Source: Pegoplata infirma
Taxonomy: Eukaryota > Arthropoda > Insecta > Diptera > Anthomyiidae
Reading direction: 5' to 3'
DNA: 64,000 nucleotides
NCBI GenBank assembly: GCA_963921195.1
Contig: OY992536.1
Coordinates: forward strand, 288,877,530-288,941,529
The notes under the pieces are model-generated. The model was not told the DNA's origin, searched no databases, and worked only from the letters and a program-made list of their open reading frames with translations. Positions 23,470 through 34,898 of this stretch are shown in pieces (position 1 is the stretch's first letter; each line of letters begins with the position of its first letter). The translations under genes were made by a program, and so were the position numbers.

Positions 23470-26340
23470 ACAATGGTGACCAGAAACCTATTTTGTACCC
23501 AGCGAAGTCAATAACAGAATAGGCTGGGTATGACAATCCGGAAAAGGTTGATATTCAGATGAGCACCAATGCAGTAATAAATGTGGTGGTGTTGAGCCAC
23601 CGAATCTACTCTGATACGAGATGGCCCTGACATTTTCGAAACCGAATCTGGTAACGAATGCGACCTCTGTGATAACGGAGGACAAAGGTAATGTTACAGT
23701 GGGTGGCATTCGGATCGAAGCCCATTTAGTTAAGAGAGTTTTATTTAAATGAAGAGAGTTTTATTTAAATTAGGCTTATTCAAAACCGAATTTTGGGACG
23801 AATGCGACCTCTATGATAACATTGAGTACGAAGCCAATGACAGGGTGGTGGAAAGGATGGGGGAGGAAAAACAAGATGTAGCTGTTCCTATAAATAAACC
23901 ATCACCTCTGTAAGGCAGCCGCAGTAGCACTCTTGTTGCGCCTGACGACAAGAGCGGTTGACTTGGTTTTTTCCAAGATCCCTGGGTGACGGGTGGTAGG
24001 GTTTGTGTATTAAAGACTCCTGGGTTTCAGTTGATGGTTGCCAAGTTTTAGGCCACACCAAGAGCCTTCATTTTGCCGATGTAGCTTAAATAGCTTAAAT
24101 ACATTCTTTTGATCAACTTTTAGTGATATGAATGTTACAGCGGCTAGCTTGGAGCTTAATGGAAAGTCTACTTGGCTCGCCTCTGCGTATTTTCCTAATC
24201 TGGAGCCAATACCCCACGAGAAGGTGAGCGATCTGGTTCCGGAGTCTGAATATAGGGGACACCAGGGGTAGTGAACCAACTTTCGTTACAAGAAGGCGTC
24301 AAGAGGTTCTTGATGAGGGAGCGTGGCCTGGTTGAGACAGTCTATAGAAATCTAAGAGAAGAATCTGGGTGAAACATAAGGAGACTTTTTCAGGTCTTTT
24401 AGACGAAGTGCCCTTATTTGAACCGCATGGTTTGGTGAAAATTTACTGCCTGGCCTAACAAATGTTTGTAGTATGTTGCCAAACATGGTGTTTGAATGAG
24501 TTGCAGACGAGCAGAGCTTCCTGCATAAAGCTTTTATATAAGGCAACATTTTTAAGAGCGGACGAGAACTGGTTTGCATATAGGCTGCAACTTAAGAGTA
24601 ACAACAAGATTATTAGAATTGCCAAATATAATTCTTGGAAAATTTTCTATGGAAACATAGAAAACGTTTCAGGATGCGCAAAGTTCTGTCTTTTTTCCTT
24701 GCACCCTGGGATACCTAAAGAACCCTAATGGGTTGTGGTCTACCTGCATTGGGGAGTCGATGGATCTCATTCTAAATACGCATTTTCCAGGCAATTCCAT
24801 TACGCCGTTTCAAGCTTTGGAACGTTCTGACACCCGAAATTTCCTTGGAAAAAATAAGTATGCCAACATTAACCTGTGCTATTAAAAGCTTCAGGTCCTA
24901 TAAATTCCCCGGACCTGATGGTATATTCCCGGTTGAGATGCAGCAAGGGGCGGACTATATACTTACAAGGAAGATCTTTCACAGGGCATCCAGCGATTGT
25001 ACTGAAACTTGAATATTGGAATGAGGGGAGAAAAATAAGAGTAACCTTGTTTTTTTTAACTACCCAATCTCAAATTTAAAAATGAGTTGCCACTTTATGA
25101 AAAAATATGGGCTGTCGGGAAAATCCGAACTAGCAAGAATTTCGCCAAACGCAAAAATACGGGTCAGCTTAATTTTAATAGAGATTAATCTATATGATTT
25201 TGGGGGTCGTATGGATATAGATCTCCTTATAAACTACCCCAACGTTTTACATTTTTGACAACAACGAACTTAAGGAAGCCGAATTTGGACACGACCGATA
25301 CGGCATTGGATAGGTCTTCAAAAAACCTTTCATATATTTTCTTTTGAAGAAATGGGAAAAATCCTCAAAAAACGAAAATAATCCCGCTTTTTCCCCTCCC
25401 CTTTGACCCACTTAATGTGAGATTGGTTAGCTAAAAAAAAACAGGTAGCTCTTATTTTAATCCCCGCTTTCCTATATGCAAGTTTCAGGACAATCGGTGT
25501 GTGCCTTGTGAAAGACCTTCCTTGTTAGCCCATTGGCTGTATAATTTCTATACAGCATGCATAAACTGGTTGTATATTCCTTTAAAATCTAGAGATACCA
25601 GTGTCGTTTTTATCTCAAATTCTGCGAAAAACTCCCACACAGTTCCGAATGATTTCAGACCAATTAGTCTATCGTTTAAGAACCTGCAGTCAATGTTTCC
25701 GGAAACGAGATCTGCCTTTAACTGGCGCACATCTTTAAATGAGATGGCAAGCAGTTTGATATACGACTCAGTTCACAGAGACATTCCAGGAAATTGTAAA
25801 ACCAATAAACTTCCAAGACTTGGAACTACCTTACAGGTTCCAACGGAATTGGAATGTGTTTATTTGCCTCTAGAAATTTGTAAGCAAAATATACGGCTTT
25901 GTTCCGTGACGGAGACTAATCAGAGATGGGCACATGGATGGACATGTGAAACTACACGACAGATTTGTCCTTCTCTTAATCAGAAGCGCACAAGTGAGCT
26001 TATATTGGTTCTAAGAGGATCGATTTCGACGGTGGCTGCCGTAATTACTGGACACTGCCTTATAGGAAATCATGCTAAGCGGTTGAATGTGCCGTAAAAT
26101 GACTTTTGCCAGAGTTGCATGGATGAGGAAGTGTTGAAAAATATATCTTAACCTGACATTGCCCAGCAGTTTCTGGTCAGAGACTTGCTTCACTAGGATT
26201 TAGGGAGCTGTACGATCTTTCTGATTCGCCGGATCTCAAAATTCAATATCTTAAAGGTTTCACAAGGAACCCCATTACCTTCCCCTGGTATCACAACGGA
26301 CCTCAGAGTGTATGTGTGCTGAAGTAAAGTGTCAGCAGCC
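23470..26340 (+). pseudogene. Dead LINE with endonuclease, RT start and RNase H-side remnants
   Basis: In order on the plus strand: endonuclease-like text (CKAAAVALLLRL near 23910; TAASLELNGKSTWLASAYFP near 24140), the RT preamble AIKSFRSYKFPGPDGIFPVE (near 24880), then after a nested MITE SRDTSVVFISNSAKNSHTVP and NDFRPISLS (near 25600), and finally the C-terminal blocks CETTRQICP, ELILVLRGSISTVAAVITGH and CLIGNHAKRL (near 25950-26080). The RT core between DFRPISLS and the C-terminal region is deleted. The order and text fit a LOA/I/Jockey-group element from family knowledge. Frames are broken repeatedly, so it is inactive. The start is approximate. Confidence 0.75.
24966..25524. mobile_element. 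CAAGGA/G-family MITE, diverged copy inside the LINE
   Basis: Ends CAAGGAAGATCTTTCACAGG and inverse (CTTTCACAAGG arm), arms extending to ACTGAAACTTG. TTA on both sides (24963-24965, 25525-25527). Removing it lets LINE reading resume in the same region of the RT preamble, which confirms insertion into the LINE. Confidence 0.8.
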
Positions 26341-27015
26341 ACTTACATCCTAACCTAACTAAACAAGCAAACAATGAACTGTTTTCAAGTACATGAACTA
26401 TAGTTCGTGCCTGATAGTTAATCTAAATTTCTAATAAAATTCATGAACTATTTATAAGGAAATTGTTTCCAAAATTTTTGAAATATCTGTGCAGTTGAAT
26501 CGAAACTTCTTTGTTTTGCTAAAGAAAAGGAGATTAATCATCATGTCGATAGGAGAGGTATACAGTTTGATTTTAGACCCATGATTTTTTGGGAAAAGTT
26601 TTTTAGAATTCCTTGTAGATTGCGTTTTTGCTTTACGAATTTGAACAAAAAATCGACTTCCCCTGCGATAACCATAACATTGTTAAAAACAACCATATTT
26701 AGAATTTGTGTTGCAACAAAAGCTTATTTCTGAGTGAAGAAACTATTCCTAAAAAGCGGTGTTGTTTAAAATTTGGAATGACTTATGTCTCTACTTGTTG
26801 TCCTCAACATTAACACAAATACAATTTAATATAAATACAATGACCTTGCATTTAAAGTTCATTTAACCACACCGTAAAACTTGTGGTAAACACAATTTCT
26901 ATTAAACAAACATTATTTTTCCCCTTTTTTGAAATGATGTGTTATAGTTTATGTACAATTAATCATTATCCCTTCTTAAATGTATTTATACAAAAACAAT
27001 TAATTTTCATCTTAC

Positions 27016-27187
27016 CTCAAGATTGCTTATCGCACTATGAGTCTCTTCTCTCGTTAGGGTTAATTCACAGTCACTGGGATGTAAATAGTTTAAATTTGTT
27101 GGCTGTTGGGTAACACCCATATGTACACTATTCAGCAATATATTTGAACTAGTACGGCTTAAAGCCTTTCTCTGCCTCACCGCTTCT
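27016..27187 (-). CDS. Octbeta3R: Octbeta3R-like receptor, coding exon 4: start of intracellular loop 3
   Basis: A 172-nt exon that a simple long-ORF search misses. It lies between CTATAG|AG and TTGAG|GTAAGA. One base completes Lys, then 57 codons read EAVRQRKALSRTSSNILLNS, then VHMGVTQQPTNLNYLHPSD, ending SAISNLE at phase 0. The basic start (RQRKALSR) is the membrane-proximal part of loop 3, where G protein contacts are expected. The RTSSNILLNSVHMG and NYLHPSDC text matches what I remember of Drosophila Octbeta3R. Neighbours: 115 bp from exon 3, 6.7 kb from exon 5. If the following intron were retained, translation would stop after two codons (VR then TGA). Confidence 0.93.
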
Positions 27188-27302
27188 CTATAGAAATTAA
27201 ATAAAATATATTAATTAATCATTTGTTGAGGGTTTAGCAAAATCTATTAATAATTTATAATTTATGTTCAAACACCGCAGGCATTAATTTTTTTCTACTC
27301 AC
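27188..27302 (-). other. Receptor intron 3 (115 bp)
   Basis: GTGAGT donor after TTTAA and CTATAG acceptor. It is the only short intron in the window and contains no repeat. Confidence 0.92.
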
Positions 27303-27578
27303 TTAAAAATTCTCCAATACATAACTAACATAACAATGCCAGGTATCCAAAAACTAACGGAACTAGAGATGAGGGCGTATGCTTTGTTAACAACAAAGGA
27401 ACATTGATCGGGATGCATGGAAATTTCTTGTAAATGTTCAGCCGTTGTATACCAACCCAAAAAGATGGGTGTAAATGAGATAAGAGCGGGTAATATCCAA
27501 ACATTAGCCAACATAAAACATACCGTTTTATGAGTCATATTTAAAGGATATTCCAAGGGACGAACAATGGCATAATAT
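27303..27578 (-). CDS. Octbeta3R: Octbeta3R-like receptor, coding exon 3: DRY, TM4, ECL2, TM5
   Basis: A 276-nt exon between TTTACAG|A and TTTAA|GTGAGT. The first base completes the DRY Arg codon and the frame continues YYAIVRPLEYPLNMTHKTV. TM4 follows (VCFMLANVWILPALISF). ECL2 (GWYTTAEHLQEISMHPDQCSF) carries the conserved disulfide cysteine. TM5 reads ALISSSVSFWIPGIVML and contains the serine cluster that contacts the phenol hydroxyl of the ligand in related amine receptors. The exon stops in the Lys codon of YWRIFK and is joined to exon 4 across only 115 bp. The RPLEYPLNMTHKTVCFMLAN segment is what I recall for Drosophila Octbeta3R rather than beta1 or beta2, which supports the paralogue call. 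Confidence 0.95.
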
Positions 27579-28114
27579 CTGTAAACATTAGAAAGAAAGA
27601 GAGAGAGTATGGGATAATGGAGAAACATTAGGTGTTGATAAATGTATTATTATTTGTTGATATTATATTTAAAAGGTATCAGCTGTTGCCTATTTTATTA
27701 CATTAGTATATGGTATTTGTATGTGTGTTTAACTAAATATTTATATATGGCCATCTTTAGGATAAGAATTTATTAAACCAATAAAGTTTTTTTTTTTTAT
27801 ATAATAGAGAGGGTAGTTGGTAAAGTTTTGATCTTATGGTTAATCATGTTTCAGAGTAAAGTGATATTATAATCAAATGATTACCATTTGATTCCCCATT
27901 GCTGTTTAAGTCCTTTATGAACATGGTTTATAATTATTTACGCAATAAAATTAAAATAACCCAGTTCAACCGGAATCATGTTCGTTCCGATTACAATTTT
28001 TTTAAAACTTTCGTAACGTTATTAAATCTATGGGGGGGATTAAGTCCGAGATGAATTCGGTCATAATCCCAATAACGGTGGTGGGGACTATGAACGAAAA
28101 AATAAAATTTTTCT

Positions 28115-28475
28115 TAAAAGTTTTTGTCTCAAAAGTTTTTTGTGTAGCCGGCCTACGTACGGGCCTTGGGATTGCAAACTCCGTGACTTTTGGGCAGACC
28201 TTTACTGACAATGCGACTATAGAGCTGTGCAATTTTTTTTGTCTCAAAAGTTTTTCTACTTATCCGGTCTTCGGCCGGGCTTAGGAATTACAAATTCCAT
28301 GCATTTAACCCACCCTCTTTACGGACAATGACTTAATAGATCTGGAGTTATTAGCTCTACTATTTTATTTTGTCTTTAAAGTTTTTCTGCGAAGCCAGAC
28401 ATTGGGCGGGCTTAGGGATTACAAACTAATTGCATTAAACACACCCTCTCCGCAAAATAAAGTTCTTTTGGATAA
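28115..28475. repeat. Three-copy tandem repeat, about 115-130 bp
   Basis: Three successive units begin TTTTGTCTCAAAAGTTTTT (28121, 28238) or TTTTGTCTTTAAAGTTTTT (28367), each followed by a CCGGnCTnCGnnCGGGCTT-like segment, GGGATTACAAACT, and CACCCTCT/ACGGACAATG. Copies diverged. The flanks hold mirrored GGGATTATGACCG-type pieces. Confidence 0.65.
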
Positions 28476-29201
28476 CAGACCTATACATGTTCAATTTTAT
28501 ATGGGTAATCCCAATAATAATGGGGATTATGACCGATCCTATTTCGGCCATAATCACCATAGAAAACGGATATATGACCTTTTTGAAAGTGGTTATAGTC
28601 TCCATAACAAATATCGGTGTTAAGACCGCAATCTGTTCGGTCCCAATCTCTATTTACGTTATGGCTATGTATGGGCACTAGGATGGCAGCGAAATGTGAG
28701 GGCGATTTTTTTTTTTGATATTAAATATCGAAATATTGTGCTACATGGTCTTAAACTGATGTAAAACAAATTTGAGCCAAATCGGATAACTTTAACCCGT
28801 GCCCCTTTGAGGTCAAAGTTCACACGGTAAAAAAAATTTCGATTTTGTATTTTTTTATTTTTGAATGTTAGTGAGCTTTATTAGCTTATTAACGGCAAAA
28901 AAATTCATTTCGATCCGACAAGTTTTTTTATTCCAAAATGGACATCGAAAAAAAATTTGAGGCTGGTTGGGCGCTTACTCTACATATTTTTCAAAATTTT
29001 TTTTTTTTAGTTTTGACAAGCACACATTAAGGATTTTTTGTCGCTCTTTAAAATAGGTTTTCTTGGTTCATTAATTTATTTTTTGGTGACATCTTCTAAT
29101 TTATTGGAGTAAATAACTGTTTTAACTGTTAGCCAGAGCGGGTTTAACAGGAGTCGAGTGACTTTAGATATCTTTATTAATTGAGAATCTTTGAAGACAT
29201 A

Positions 29202-29732
29202 CACACAAAAAAACTTGTCAAATTACTAGAAAAAGTCTCGTTATCCCATTTTACCAATATTTGATAGTTTTCCTTGTTTTTTAACAAAAAATTTTTGATT
29301 TTTTTTTTGTAATTGTACAATTTTTTTTGGTAATTTTCCAAATTTTCAAGTTGTTTTTACAAAAAAAATCTTGTCAATTCATGAGAATTCCTTGTAAGTT
29401 TTATTTCTCCAAAATAATTGTAAATTTACAATTTTTTTTGGTAAAAAGCTTGTAAAATTACAAAAAAGTTCGTTATTTTTACTAGAAATTCTCGAAAAAT
29501 AGTAGGTAGCAGAAAATCTAGTAAAGTCACGAGAACTCCTTGGAAGTTTTATCGCGCCAAAAAAGTTGTTAATTTACAATCTTTTTGGTAAAAAGCTTGT
29601 AAATGGTTTGTAAGTTTACAAGGTTTTTACCAATAAAAGTATAAATTTTACTAGGAACTCTCGTAAAATAGGAGGTATCACAAAATTATTTTACTAGGCT
29701 TTTTTGGTAATTTTATAAGATTTTTTTTGATG
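29202..29732. mobile_element. TA-flanked palindromic MITE (CACTC/CACAC family)
   Basis: Starts CACACAAAAAAACTTGTC and ends GATTTTTTTTGATG, TA at 29200-29201 and 29733-29734. Interior of TTGTAAATTTACAA and TTGTAAAATTACAA motifs; ATCCCATTTTACCAATATTT is shared with 55887-56370. Confidence 0.75.
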
Positions 29733-30705
29733 TATAAAACATACAATTCGTGCTAAACTTCGGAATTCTATCTCTTTTATTCAAGGTTGGCAATCGAAAC
29801 GAATATCGGTATCGATATCGGTATCGTTTTTTATTTTATTTCGGTATCGGTTACGGTATTTGAGTGGAATCGATTACGGTAATACCGATACCGAAACGTC
29901 AGTACCGGTACGTACCGGTATTATCGAAAAAATATAAAAACTTAAAAAAAAAGATTTTTTTTTAATTTCAATACTAAACACTAGGGCATCCCAACAAATC
30001 TTAACTATCGGATTTCGTTTCGTAATACCTGCCTAACGATGGAAACAGAAAAGCTGATGGTGGGAAAAATTAAGAAAAAATTTTGCATGAGCATCTTCAG
30101 TTGGCAACCAGCGATCAAAGTTTTTGGTTCAGAGATGCTGATTTTCAAATATAAATTTTTTTTTAACCAAATTCACCTCAAAAGGTGGAAGATGATGAGT
30201 ATGTTACAGGGATGAAATATGGCAATTTCGTTTTGGTATCAAAAATGATTTTAAATTGTACTTTTTTGGCCCTCAAGGTACTTTTTTTAATTTTATTTTA
30301 TATAATTTTTTTTTCAAACAAAAAAAAATAGTAGTTATAATTCGTTATTTTTTGCAGAAAACGCAAAGTTTTTAGTTCGGAATTTAAAAGTGCAATTTTT
30401 GGAAACAAAAATAATGCAATTGTATAATGTGAATTTACAGTTTTATTGCATTTTTCCAGAGGAATAGTTTTTGTCTTCAGTAGTTTTTCATATCTCTCAT
30501 CGTTTTCGAGGTAAGCTTAAAATGTAAATTTTTACTTTGACCGGTATTTTTTTAAAAACGGCTCTGGCGGAGATTTTGATTTTCTTTGAAATATAGTAGT
30601 GGAGCACTCCAGACACATATCCAAGAAAGACATTAACAGTGTTCGCAACTTGAAGTTAAAGTTGGTTCGGCCGAGGCATGAAATGTCAGCTGATATTCAT
30701 TAGAC

Positions 30706-31509
30706 CAGCGGTTACCAACCTATGGTACGCGTACCACTAGGGGGTACGCGAAACTGTTCGCGGGGGTACGCAAAATTTTAGTAATTTGGATATTCGTTTT
30801 AGATTAACCAATGGTGGTTCCGCATCTGGCTTCTAAATTTTTTTCATAACGTCAGGTTTTTGGAAAAAAGTTCACAAAAAACATATTTTTTTGCATTTTA
30901 GAGCGTAATTTTTGAGATATTTTTGGATAATATTTTAAGATTTGAATACTTGTTGTCGATTAACCTTTCGACGCTGATTCCGAATCTGGTTCCCAAATTT
31001 TTGATAGCTTATAACTTTTTAATGGGTTGTGATTAAGTCAAAATTTTGGTACAGTTTTGTTAAGCTCAAAATGCCCTTTCATCGTATTTAATAAAAAAAC
31101 ATTTTAAAAAAATTTAAAAGCATTATATTTCCGTCCCCTGTGATGGGCTTTTGGTATTTTTTTTAGGGTTCAAAAAACGTCCGTTGTATTAATTTTTGGT
31201 GTAGAATCGACTAATGAAATCAGATTTCGTTTTTACTCTGCAGAAAAATCAGCTCAAAATCCGCGTTTTCAGATCCATTGAACCACCCCAAGGAGCGAAT
31301 ATTTTTCAAAAAAAAAAAATACCACCATTATTTTGATCTTCCCTAAATCCTTCAAAAAAACTATTATACACGCAGATCAAAAATTTCAAAATGATCTCTA
31401 ATATTTATATATGAAGCTTTTTAACTAAAACAAAAAACTCGGTTGGGGGTACGCGGCTAATAAAATTTTAAATAAGGGGTACGCGAGCCAAAAAGGTTGG
31501 TAACCGCTG
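30706..31509. mobile_element. Non-autonomous hAT element (Charlie/hobo-like ends)
   Basis: Ends CAGCGGTTACCAACC and GGTTGGTAACCGCTG are exact inverse and match the hAT consensus CAGNGGTTCTCAACC. Target duplication CATTAGAC is exact (30698-30705, 31510-31517). GGGGGTACGCG-type motifs at both ends. 804 bp, no ORF. Confidence 0.92.
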
Positions 31510-31579
31510 CATTAGACCATTCATCAACAAAAATATATATTTTTTTTAATTTAAAAGAGTTTCTACAGGAATAACCATA

Positions 31580-31847
31580 CACACAAAAAAAAATTTTTTT
31601 CAATGAACGACTTTCATAGTATTTATGAAAAAATTCATAAAATTTATTAACTTTTTCATAATATTTATAAACTTTTTCATAGTATTTATAAATAAATCTT
31701 AATATGTGAAATTTAAGACTATTTAACATTTTTTCATAAATACTATGAAAAAGTTCACAAATTTAATGAATTTAAGTTCATAACTTTTATGTATTTGTTC
31801 ATAAATACTATGAATTTCGTTCATTGGCAAATATTTTATTTTCTGTG
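31580..31847. mobile_element. TA-flanked ATTTATGAA palindromic MITE
   Basis: Starts CACACAAAAAAAAATTTTTT and ends TTCTGTG, TA flanks at 31578-31579 and 31848-31849. Arms made of TTCATAGTATTTATGAA and TCATAAATACTATGAA. Same family as 38772-39031; decayed relatives flank the 41302-42095 palindrome. Confidence 0.78.
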
Positions 31848-32111
31848 TATATCAATTAGTAGAAAATGGTGGAAAAATTAATGCAACAAAAAAAATTTCA
31901 ATAAAAAAATTAATTAAAATTCGTTCAACTTTGAAAATGTATCAAATAAGTCGCGGGCGTATTAACGCATTTTTCAACATCAAATAGTATCAAAAAAAGT
32001 ACATTTGTATCAACAATTCCATCCCTGGTATGTTATGTAAAAAATACTACTATTAAAAAAAAGCTTGGTCCAAAAATGCTGATCAGCAGCTATCAAAAAA
32101 TCCTTGTGCAC

Positions 32112-33161
32112 TAGGGTGGGTCGATGAAATGCATATTTGCGAATCTCGTTAACTAATAGCAAAAACTCGACGCGCATTTTCGAGCTGATAACGGGAAAAA
32201 TCATGAAAAAATTTTAGGATGGTACTTTTAGGCCTCTACAAGCGGTTTTAGTTCGCGGTTTTTGGAAAAAAAATATTTTTTTTAATATTTTAAAAATATT
32301 TTAAAAATTAAGTAAAATAATGCTTATTACGATACAAGTTCCAAAAAAAATTTATCTCGCCAATTTTAGCCCGTGGATGCATTTTTATACCCAGGAAAGT
32401 GGATGCATTTTTATACCCAGGAAAGTGCGATTTATATATATAAAAAAAAATATTTTATATTTCATAATAGCACTCAAATTGTGCATAAGGCCGATTTAGG
32501 AACATGAATGATAAAAATAAAAAAAAATTGCGGGTATTTTTAGCAATCCACAAGTGCAAAAAATTCGCAAATTACAAAAAAAATAAAAATGGGTATCAAA
32601 ATTTTGGTAAAATAAAGCGTTTTAAGAAAATGATAATAAAACAAAACAAATTGGCGGCTATTTATAACAATCCGCAAGTGCAAAAAATGTTGGTACTTGC
32701 GAATTTTTTGCACTTGCGGATTGTTGTAAATAGCCGCCAATTTGTTTTGTTTTATTATCATTTTCTTAAAACGCTTTATTTTACCAAAATTTTGATACCC
32801 ATTTTTAATTTTTTTGTAATTTGCGAATTTTTTGCACTTGTGGATTGCTAAAAATACCCGCATTTTTTTTTATTTTTATCATTCATGTTCATGCATCCAC
32901 GGGCTAAAATTGGCGAGATAAATTTTTTTTGGAACTTGTTTCGTAATAAGCATTATTTTACCTAATTTTTAAAATATTTTTAAAAAATTAAAAAAAATAT
33001 TTTTTTTCCAAAAACCGCGAACTAAAACCGCTTGTAGAGGTCTAAAAGTACCCTCCTAAAATTTTTTCATGATTTTTCCCGTTATCAGCTCGAAAATGCG
33101 CGTCGAGTTTTTGCTATTAGTTAACGAGATTCGAAAATATGCATTTCATCGACCCACCCTA
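32112..33161. mobile_element. hAT-like element forming a near-perfect hairpin of about 1 kb
   Basis: Ends TAGGGTGGGTCGATGAAATG and inverse; TTGTGCAC is duplicated exactly at 32104-32111 and 33162-33169. Arms of about 450-500 bp pair almost throughout, with the axis near 32690. The left arm has an unpaired extra of about 110 bp (32385-32495) that includes a 26-bp unit (starting GTGGATGCATTTTTATACCC) present twice in tandem. Open frames on the two strands give the same peptide because of the symmetry and are not genes. Confidence 0.9.
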
Positions 33162-33789
33162 TTGTGCACCCAACCTACATCGCGGATGAAATAAAGATCC
33201 CAAAAAAACTATACTATACGACACGGTTGGGAAATGTGGCACAATAGTGCCATTTTTGGCACTATTGAATGGTGAGTGGCACCACAAATAACAGTTCTGG
33301 CCCTTTTTCATTCTCTCCAAATATTATCAAAATTTATTTAAAATAAAAATATTCGTACTAAAATTTAATTATGTATTACAAACACGAAAAAATTATCAGT
33401 TGTTCCCCCTTACAACAATGTAAGTTTAAAGTTTCCATTAAATTAAGATTTTGAAGTGATTAATCCCTGAGGGAAATTGATTGGTCCTATTAGAAAAATT
33501 TATCCTAAAAACCTATCCTATGACTTATTCAACGCGAACTGGTCATGGAATACTAGTTCTAAGGCCAGTAAAAATGTGTCCGGATGTCTGAAAGATCAGT
33601 TCGACACAAGTCCTGGAACATGTCACAAGGTGTTAATTATTGACAGGTCCTTTTTGTACAAAAAAACACTCCTCGACTGGTCACCTTTCCCGCAGAGATG
33701 ATTTTACTTTCAAAAATATTAAAAAAAAATTTTTTTTGGCCCTTTTCAACATATTTTGACCCTTTTTAGCCTTCAACTTGGCACTAATT

Positions 33790-34450
33790 GAAATTTCTCA
33801 AATACCAACACTGCTATACGACTACAATGGCCGTATAAATTTTTTTCTTTTTTGAGCTTAGAAACTTCTCAGAAACTTTCTATTTTGGGTCAAAATGACT
33901 CCAAAAGAATTTCGTGAAAATCAATAATTTCCTTATACTCCCGCATCGCTGTTGAAGTATTGATTTTTTTGAAATTTTTACTACATATATCGGCGATGTG
34001 GGTGGCCCAACTTTTTTTTTAATTTTTATGAGACTTCGGGGGAAGCATATGGAGTTCCAGCAGACGGTTTTCCACCATAGCACAGAAATCGCTAATGAAA
34101 TTACGATTTCGCGATTTTTTATTACTTAAAAGTCCCATAAATCGCGAAAAAAATATTTTTGAAATATTATTGCAGGTGATCTTGTCTAGACAGGGAAGAC
34201 CTATTTTTCCAAATAGATAACAACAACAAAAAGAGCTTGGTTGCCTTAAAATAAGATAAAATATGTGATTTTTTGGGAATTTTACTTAAACCGCGTTGCG
34301 GGAGTATAAGGAAATTTTTGATTTTTACAAAAATTCTATGGAGTCATTTTGACACCCAATATAAACTTTTTGGACCCCTTTCAGCTCAAACAAAAAATAA
34401 AAGTAACAATCTATACGGCCTACTCTACAATGCATAGTGCCCAAAATTAA
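33790..34450. repeat. Long imperfect palindrome
   Basis: TCAAAATGACTCCA, GGAAATT-CCTTATACTCCCGC and TACGGCC on the left are mirrored by GCGGGAGTATAAGGAAATT, TGGAGTCATTTTGA and GGCCTACT on the right; axis near 34115. Probably another foldback MITE. Ends and duplication unresolved. Confidence 0.6.
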
Positions 34451-34898
34451 GTTGAGTAGAAAAGCACTTTTTAATGCAAAACCACAATTTACAAATTTTT
34501 ATTAATATTTTTTTTTTTACAATATGATTTTTTAAGGAAAACCGTTTCATTACCAGTACGTCACGGTACCGAAGGAAATGGTTTTTGGATACCGGTATCC
34601 GATACCAAAACTAGGTTTCGGTATTGGTATTGGTACCGATATTCAATTTAAAGGGGTTTGAAACGGATAACGGTATTGAAAAGGTATCGATTGCCAACAT
34701 TGCTTTTATTTCATCAAAATCTGTTTGGATTTTTATGAAATTATTTTAGGAAATCGAAAAGATACCAAAGTATAAATTTTCACACCTTTTTCTTTAGTGG
34801 ACATCATGTCAAAAGATCGAATCAAAATATATATTTGGATCATTGTCCAACAAGAAAAGGATAATAATAATTTGAATTTCATTGGTTAAGGCCAATAA

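Larger units (their letters stand above)
20334..27015 (-). other. Receptor intron 4 (6.7 kb)
   Basis: Donor GTAAGA at 27015 and acceptor TTTACAG ending 20334. It contains a DINE-like element with two nested MITEs and a dead LINE with a nested MITE. Nothing recognisable in 22830-23460 or 26345-27000. Confidence 0.88.
29782..34702. mobile_element. Composite hAT-like element, 4.9 kb, with nested insertions
   Basis: Ends CAAGGTTGGCAATCGA and TCGATTGCCAACATTG are inverted repeats with one mismatch. CTTTTATT is duplicated at 29774-29781 and 34703-34710 (8 bp, as for hAT). Both subterminal regions are rich in GGTATCGGTA/TACCGATACC repeats, a pattern usual for transposase-binding subterminal repeats. 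No transposase remains; the bulk is nested insertions at 30706, 31580 and 32112 plus a palindrome at 33790-34450. Confidence 0.8.

Noticed and set aside
25501..26097. A 198-residue plus-strand ORF as a host gene
   Set aside because: Its text matches RT-preamble and C-terminal LINE blocks with the middle deleted; its first residues lie in a MITE.
32504..32863. Two overlapping frames on opposite strands encoding nearly the same peptide (about 110 residues)
   Set aside because: They are mirror images produced by the 1-kb palindrome; lysine-rich translation of AT-rich DNA, no domain.
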